64,000 bases of DNA. Source: Astropecten irregularis. Lineage: Eukaryota > Echinodermata > Asteroidea > Paxillosida > Astropectinidae. The translations under genes and the position numbers were made by a program. Within the stretch, counting starts at the first letter, position 1. Each line of letters begins with the position of its first letter. The stretch covers positions 1,240,001-1,304,000 of the forward strand of contig OZ020255.1 in the NCBI GenBank assembly GCA_963971285.1. The letters are read 5' to 3'. Positions 57,970 to 64,000 of this stretch are shown piece after piece. The notes beneath the pieces were generated by a model. It saw only the letters and a list, made by a program, of their open reading frames with translations, was not told where the DNA came from and did not search any database.

Positions 57970-60380
57970 TGGTTGGGAAGGTGAGGTCGGACCACCCGCA
58001 AGTGACCCAAAGGGCGCCCTCACAGACTGGTTATTTCAACCCATCGTACCCATGGGTCCGTATACCAGACTACACTAAGCCATCAGCCCATCCTTTGATG
58101 AAACGGGGTTCGCGATTTGACAGAAAAAGTGCAACCAGTTCCCCTCAACCATGAAAACGAATGTTACATAAAATGAAAGCTTATTTCGTCAGCATTCAGA
58201 AACCGCTTGATACGAGCCACCTAGCGCGAGCGCCGTTGAATCTTGTAAACTTCCACCCTGATAAACCAACGAAACGTGACTTGACCTCCATAGGAAATGG
58301 ACAATTCCGGATTTTCGTCTTGTTTTTCAACTCAAAAGTGCATATTATTACACCGCCCAGAGAACAGCGAAACTACATTCATTTGAAAGAGAATAAGATA
58401 TACTTTATGATTCCAGGCGAAGTGGTAGGTTTAATAAAAGGACTTTCCGCATACGGATGAAAGTTTGCCGGGCGAGTCCTGATTCAATGCAAATTCCCCG
58501 TGTTAAATAAACAAAGCCCCACAGACGTTAGTTAAGTGAGCAAATGCCCTCCATATTGGGGTCAAACCTTATGGGTAAATGCATTGAAATTTTATGTGGC
58601 TAGCTTTCAGACTATCAAGGTCACTTTTTGGGTAAATCTGTTCGCAGGCAAAAATAATATAGCTTTGTCGTGTTTCGCTTCTCGCACAGTTGATTTGAGA
58701 TTTCCTGACCTCCCTTTTTTAACTGATCGCCGGCTTGTTTTGTATTGTATTTTTTGTTTTTGTAGGTCTTTTTGGTGTGTTCCGTTCTGTACTCAAATTC
58801 ATTTGGAGTTTTCGCTCGGTGTGTCGTTCTCTATAAGGCCTTTACAAGTGTGGCACTGCAAATATTATTGTGGTTAATGAAGCCAACGGTTTCCCCTTGC
58901 CTACGTTACATGCACCTTCATCCAGAGATTTTAGGAAGGATCATATCATTATTATCATGTTATAAATGCACCTTGAAAGAAGAAAATATCACCAGAGTCC
59001 TGTGATATTGCAAAGCACAGGAAATTCAAACATATCTTATTTTGTTCACTAGATATCTTTAAAAGAACATTGATGACCCAAAACGTTGAAAATCGTAAAG
59101 GAAATCAGAGGATGGCGTCATGATGAAACGAATCTTCACCAAGCATCTACGCCATTGACTTTCCTGCGACCAAATTTGGTTAGGTTCAATTGTTCAAAAG
59201 GAACGTAAATGGGGTCCAGAACGCACATTTACAAAATCTATAGATGTGATTTTAAAAAGACGAAAAAGAGGAAGAAGAACAAAATGCTTTTCCGCTTCGC
59301 TCAAAATTAACCCTTCTGGGAATTTCTACACGATTTTATAAAACAATACCAAAATAAAACAAAATACATATTTGGGCTGAAAATTTCAAAGTTTGTCATG
59401 TAAAATATATATTGTTTTATTTACACACGTTTCTACACATGTAAGTGGGATAAAGTTTCAAATGAAAAGAAAACGCGAGATTTGTATGACAAACTTCAAA
59501 GCACATGAAGTGTCTCAAGTGGCAGTCGGCTCAGTATAGGACTAAGCGGGGGACTCTGTGATGCAGGGCTCATCTACGTCAGTGAAAGTGTAGGAGAGGG
59601 AATTTGAACATGTATTTTTTATTTGATTTTAACCATTATTGTGTGAACATAGAAAGACTGGGCTGTTTTTTACCAGAGATCAGAAACTTATATTTTGCTG
59701 TTGTTGGGAACTTATTTTGCTTTGGCCTTGAAGACCAGTTTTAAGGAATTGTTTTATTTTTTTATTTGTCCTGTTTCTAGATGTTTCTATAAGGATTCAG
59801 TGTTGTTGATCATGGTGGCCCACGGCAAACAGCATAGTGTTTTGTGCACAAAGTTTTTACTTTTTGGCACTCACTGAGCGAGACCGTCACCATTCCTCGC
59901 AAAACATAAGAGTTTCACCTCACTTTGTGTTTGCGGGCATTCAAATTGGGGTGGGCAGCAATGTGTAGCTAAAAGTTAATTGTAAATGTCCTGAATGTTC
60001 ATAGCATTTTCCTGTGTTTTTTTTTGGAGAGTTTTTGGACAATCGCGGTCGCCGTATTTCGTGTACAAAAGTTTTCAGGAGTCCGACTGTTTGCTGCCCC
60101 CTATCGACAGCTCCAAGTCTCAAATTTTCTCGACAAACTGCGCATGTGGAAAGAGGCACAGTTTGTCGAGGAAATTATTTAAAGACCGAATTCATCATCA
60201 TAGGTTCGAAGCATCGTACAAGATTCATGCTCTGTCCATGGTTTAATAATTATTTGATCCATCCCTAACCACGAAAACACAAGTATAGCAATTTTCGGCT
60301 TGTCAATCCATACAATCCAGAACACATGGGAAAATTGGCCAATGCACGACAGCATTACTTGGTCATGCGTTCATCACATC
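57970..60380. other. Intergenic, no gene supported
   Basis: Open frames of 70-113 codons (for example 58161-58460) show no motif, splice partner or composition that would support coding. 59100-59310 resembles the repeat at 8480-8990. A short hairpin CTCGACAAACTGCGC...GCACAGTTTGTCGAG sits near 60119-60165. Confidence 0.4.
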
Positions 60381-60399
60381 CAAACTAGACTTGGAACCA

Positions 60400-60835
60400 A
60401 GTCGTTCAAAGTTGCGGTGATCGTAATTTAGCTCTTCTTTCACGCAACACTCGCGAACCCGAAAGGTCATCATGACGTCATCAAAAAGGTCGATTTTATT
60501 GTTAGCAGCATATATTTATTGAGAACGGTAAGTGCTACGGTACTGGTTCTTTTTGTAAAAGCTTTGTTAGATCATGTAGATATGCATGCTGCTGTGAAAT
60601 AACCAGTGACGTCATCATGACGCCATTAAAAATGCTGATTTGTATTCAATATAGTAGTCAGTGTCTGATTGTCATGAAACCCGGTGAGGTGTGATGTCTG
60701 TGCTACTCCAAGACTTAGTTGTCTCCGTGATGACAGTTTGATTAAACTTTTAGGAAAAAAACTTCAAGCTAATTAAATAAAATCGGAACAGCTCTGTGTT
60801 CGTTCACGAACACTTAAATGTATTGTGTATTATTA
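60400..60835. repeat. Inverted end of the twin-CRE repeat element
   Basis: Contains CATCATGACGTCATC (60470) and GTGACGTCATCATGACGCC (60605), then GTCTGTGCTACTCCAAGAC and AATCGGAACAGCTCTGTG, the reverse of the left end at 15340. Confidence 0.65.
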
Positions 60836-61189
60836 AGGGCGTGTCCACCATAGGACCATGCAGAAAGTGAAAAGGTGGAGGGTCAACGGATTTTGCTGAA
60901 ATTTGGTGGTATGGGGGTCCTAGGTAACCTTGAAGTTGTATAATTTTTTAGGCCAATTCGAACTTCCGATCAGCAAAAATGGCCAAAAAATACTTTTGTG
61001 GTAAAAGAAAAGGCATGATTAGTATGATTTTAGGGGTACAAAATATTCGGCAAACGCTTGCTGTGTCACAATGGAAATTAGTAGAGTATTGAAATTTTGA
61101 TGCACGACGTTTCTTAGGGGCACACCAAAATTTGAGTCATATATATAGCTATCTTTGAGTTCCGACTTATTTAATCAGCTCTAAAAGCT

Positions 61190-62075
61190 CTGATGATGTC
61201 ATGATGACATCACGGTCATTTCCAAAGCAGCATGCATATCTAAACGTTCTAACAAAGCTTTTGCGAAAAGAATCATTACCATAGCTTTTGTCATTATCAA
61301 GATATGCTGCAAACATAACATGCCTTTTGATGACGTCATAATGACTTCACAGTTAATTTCACAACAGCATGCCCATCTACATGGTCTAACAAAGCTTTTA
61401 CAACAAGAACCATTACCGTATCAATTACCGTTTTCGAGATATACTGCTAACCAAAATTTACCTTTTTGATCATGACGTCATCACGACGTCAATGTAAATT
61501 TCGGGGCAGCTTGCATAATTACATGATGTAAGAAAGCTTTCATAAAAAGAATCATTACCGTAGCACTTACCGTTCTCGAGATATGCTGCTAATAATAAAA
61601 TCAGCATTTTTGATGACGTCATGATGACGTCCTGGTAAATTTCTTGGCAGCATGCATATCTAGAGGATCTAACAAAGCTTTTGCAAAAAGAATCATTACC
61701 ATAGCATTTGTCGTTCTCGAGATATGCTGCAAACATTAAAATCAGCTTTTTTGATGACGTCATGATGACGTCATGGTTAATTTTGTGAGAGCATGCACAA
61801 CCACTTGATATTACAAAGCTTTTGCAAAAAGAATAATTACTGTAGCACTTACCGTTCTCGAGATACACTGCTAACCAAAAATCAGCTTTTTTGATGACGT
61901 CATAATGACGTTCACGCTTAATTTCGTGGTAGCATGCACAACTACAGGATATTACAAAGCTTTTGCAAAAAGAATCATTACCATATCATTGTCCTTCTCG
62001 AGATATGCTGCAAACAAAATTCAGCCTTTTCATGACGTCATGATGACGTCACGGTCAATTTCATGGAACGGAGAC
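61190..62075. repeat. 141-bp tandem array, each unit with paired CRE-like palindromes
   Basis: Seven monomers with the paired motif TGACGTCATGATGACGTCA or close variants at about 61194, 61330, 61471, 61613, 61754, 61895 and 62033. Spacing is 136-142 bp. Each unit also has GCAGCATGCA, ACAAAGCTTTTGCAAAAAGA and CGTTCTCGAGATATGCTGC. Because 141 is a multiple of three, a minus-strand frame of 132 codons is open; it is not a gene. Confidence 0.85.
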
Positions 62076-62348
62076 CTCCTCTAACAGATTCGGCCGGATG
62101 CAGCCTTTGTCACTTGTCACAATTTAAGTTAAAATGCTTGGTGGCGCTATAACTGTGCTTCTATCGACCCCGATCTACGTGTACCTTCCATAGAGTTATA
62201 TTAAAAAACTAGAGGGCGCACCTCTGAATTGTCGCGTCACGAATTGAAGAATTGGCCGCCATTTTTCTAAGTGGGCAAAATGGGCATTCACGGGGTCATG
62301 TTTACGTTTCGCGTTTGGCTGTGACGTGTGTTTGCATTATGGCTTGAA

Positions 62349-62419
62349 ATGCCCAAAAATTGCGCAGCCTTTGGCTGCAGGAATCGGAGTAATAAGACCA
62401 ACAACGTTTCAATTCATAA
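62349..62419 (+). CDS. Probable first exon of a THAP-domain protein
   Basis: ATG at 62349 opens MPKNCAAFGCRNRSNKTNNV then SIH and two bases of a Lys codon before a GTGAGT donor at 62420. This matches the start of a THAP zinc-coordinating DNA-binding domain: M-P-x2-C-x4-C, then a basic loop ending in S-x-H-K, where many THAP genes have a phase-2 intron. The next exon (F-P and the C-x-H half) was not found before 64000. The gene may continue past the right edge, or this may be a copy from a THAP-bearing transposon (P-element-like). About 23 codons are visible. Confidence 0.55.
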
Positions 62420-62569
62420 GTGAGTAGTACTGCTTAGTCTAACCTAAATATCATTAAATTTAGTCGATTTTTCATGGAGTAAAGAAGGGGTTAACGTTAC
62501 TTTAGGTCTATAAAAAGGCTTTAGGAATTTGTGCTGCTATATTTTGTATTTTATTACTTAGTCGACTCT

Positions 62570-62605
62570 GGATCTGGATTTGGATCTGGATCTAGGTCTG
62601 GATGT
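62570..62605. repeat. (GGATCT)n short array
   Basis: Five imperfect copies of TGGATCTGGATTTGGATC words. Confidence 0.7.
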
Positions 62606-62867
62606 TTACTTCGGCAAAGCTGGTTCCCGCATCATGTCAGAGGTTGAAATCATCCATGTAACTTCAGGAAATGATCAAATAATGAAAGAAACAGGTCAGA
62701 TCATCCTTGAAAAGTTGCCACCACCTTCCTCATAGTGTTGCCACTTTATTTACCGGCACAATGAAGCGGAACATCGCATGGACTACCGTATTTCATTCGT
62801 TGTAACTAATTCTTTTTTAAACTAACTTCTTTTTACAAATTTATTTTTACTAATTCCAGATGCAAAA

Positions 62868-63030
62868 TTAAAGATAAGATACAAGATCCAAGTTTCAAGA
62901 TTCAAGTTTCAAGATCCAAGTTTCAAGTTCCAAGTTTCAAGATCCAAGTTTCAAGATCCAAGTTTCAAGTTCCAAGTTTCAAGATCCAAGTTTCAAGATT
63001 CAAGATCCAAGATCGACGTTTCAAGATGGA
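62868..63030. repeat. Tandem repeat AAGATCCAAGTTTC
   Basis: About ten copies of a 14-16-bp unit (CAAGATCCAAGTTT / CAAGTTCCAAGTTT variants). Confidence 0.85.
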
Positions 63031-63304
63031 CGATTCTTCAGGGTTACCACCACCAACAAAATGGCCCTTTTCAGGACCACCAAATCATCCCAAAAGAGAT
63101 TTATATTCAAGTCTGTTGATAACTGCCAAAAGATGAAATCCATTTTCTTTTTTTCAATTTCATTTTTTACCACTCTCCTTCAAGAATACAGGTCCAGATT
63201 TCAGGAATGGCGACATGACTCAAGATTCATGATGCAAGATGTCACTAAGATGCAAGATTTAAAGAAATAACTACTAACTAGATTTTACAAAAAATGTATT
63301 GTCA

Positions 63305-63402
63305 TTGAAAAGTGAACAAAGAAAAATTGACTGGAGCGGGATTCAAACCGGTGACCTCCTGAATACCATACAGGCGCTCTACCAACTGAGCCTTCCAGCC
63401 CT
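63305..63402 (-). repeat. tRNA-derived SINE (tRNA-like head at 63329-63400)
   Basis: On the minus strand GGCTGGA pairs with TCCAGTC as a 7-bp acceptor. D-arm GCTC...GAGC, an imperfect anticodon stem with loop ATGGTAT and T-loop TTTGAAT follow. T-stem mismatches and the shared tail AAAAGTGAACAAAG with 38179-38200 favour a SINE over a working tRNA. Confidence 0.65.
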
Positions 63403-63981
63403 AGGTTGATGGTGTCTCTAATTATCTCTTGTTCATCTCTTGTAGTCTATTATCTTTGTTCATTTGGCAGTGAGAAGGCATGAGAACGAACTTTACCACG
63501 AATATTATGAGTGCGAGTACCTGAGCACTTTTCCATAAATGCGAGTATGAGTACGAAAACAGGAATTGACAAAGTTCATCAATGTAAACACATAGGCCTA
63601 GTTAATCCTTGTACTGGTGAGCTAAAACAATTACCGGTACATAATTATAAAGTGTCTGTAGTCATGGACATAGTGTAAACATTGCTGAGATAACTTATGT
63701 ACATTTTGAGCTTGTCAAAAAAGTTTGTTCTTTCCCAGTCTGTTGATCTTTCATATACTGTTTCGACTTGTTAAACTAATTAACTGTGAAGAGCAAGTAA
63801 TACTGTAAATAATTAGCTGTTTCGCAGTTCAGATAAAGGTGCACTTGCTTTTTGGCGAAGTGCTGCGAAGCAGTGCGAGTTAATATACCGACTTCCATCT
63901 GTCCGTCCGTACGTCATTTTGGCCACTCCAGAAGCATATTAGTTTGTCACAATTTATTTATTTAAATGTTTATATAAAAAC

Positions 63982-64000
63982 TGGTTTTTGTCAAAGAAAT
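63982..64000. repeat. AAAGG-family MITE start, cut by right edge
   Basis: CTGGTTTTTGTCAAAGAAAT matches the inner left block of the family. Confidence 0.5.

Noticed and set aside
57543-58154. 203-codon plus-strand frame
   Set aside because: First two thirds are the tail palindrome array; the remainder has no recognisable motif.
58161-58460. 99-codon plus-strand frame as a small gene
   Set aside because: No signal peptide, motif, splice partner or repeat-independent support was visible.
59210-59260. Possible extra anchor exon (frame reading MGSRTHIYKI)
   Set aside because: HIYKI matches B and G, but the following residues are charged (YRCDFKKTKK), no donor occurs at the right place, and the stretch resembles the non-coding repeat at 8800-8900.
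61470-61868. 132-codon minus-strand frame with internal repeats
   Set aside because: Explained by the 141-bp tandem array; no start context or homology.
61190-62075. CRISPR array
   Set aside because: Units are nearly identical over their full length with no unique spacers, and the genome is eukaryotic.
63329-63400. Functional tRNA gene
   Set aside because: Stem mismatches and the shared SINE tail indicate a tRNA-derived repeat.

Overview
The window looks like gene-poor, repeat-rich intergenic and intronic DNA from a marine invertebrate. Spliced genes with GT-AG introns, a Penelope-like element with a GIY-YIG domain, a LINE with a zinc-finger tail, mariner/hAT-type MITEs, tRNA-derived SINEs and many short foldback elements all point to a metazoan. 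I infer a deuterostome, most likely an echinoderm such as a sea star, from the general feel of the repeats. The species is not provable from sequence alone.

The real gene content is one family: a cluster of two-exon, type II membrane glycosyltransferases of the nucleotide-diphospho-sugar transferase (PF03407 / GT77-like) type. I reconstruct six intact genes, one frameshifted copy and one gene cut by the left edge. They are: left-edge anchor exon (-, 442-511), A (+, 4859-6185), B (+, 10104-11358), C (-, 19749-21669), D (-, 23200-24785), E (-, 26265-27475, broken), H (+, 38077-43099) and G (-, 49399-54166). Each complete model has a tiny first exon of 70 or 73 bases encoding a short cytosolic tail plus the membrane anchor. 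It is followed by a phase-1 intron (156 bp to 4 kb) and one exon with the stem and the whole catalytic domain, including a D-[A/S]-D motif. The small exons are mostly hidden inside unrelated open frames and were found by splice-site and phase agreement.

Layout. 0-4.8 kb: left-edge exon, minisatellites, nested MITEs. 4.8-11.4 kb: genes A and B, with a mariner MITE carrying a hAT-like MITE between them. 11.4-19.7 kb: no host gene, foldbacks, an LTR-element remnant and a twin-CRE repeat. 19.7-27.5 kb: recent tandem duplication C-D-E, with pentanucleotide satellite at the unit boundaries. 27.9-30.7 kb: antisense LINE relic whose 3' end is tandemly reiterated. 31-38 kb: MITEs, a 13-bp minisatellite and an internally deleted Penelope-like element. 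38-43 kb: gene H with a 4 kb intron. 43-49 kb: repeats and a 21-bp minisatellite open on both strands. 49.4-54.2 kb: gene G. 54-64 kb: repeats, a 141-bp tandem array with paired CRE palindromes, and a likely THAP-domain first exon near the right edge.

Functionally the cluster should supply several Golgi-resident retaining glycosyltransferases with related catalytic domains and different stems and anchors. Donor and acceptor sugars cannot be read from the sequence. Catalytic exons of A, B, G and part of H are much more alike than their stems, suggesting gene conversion or recent duplication.
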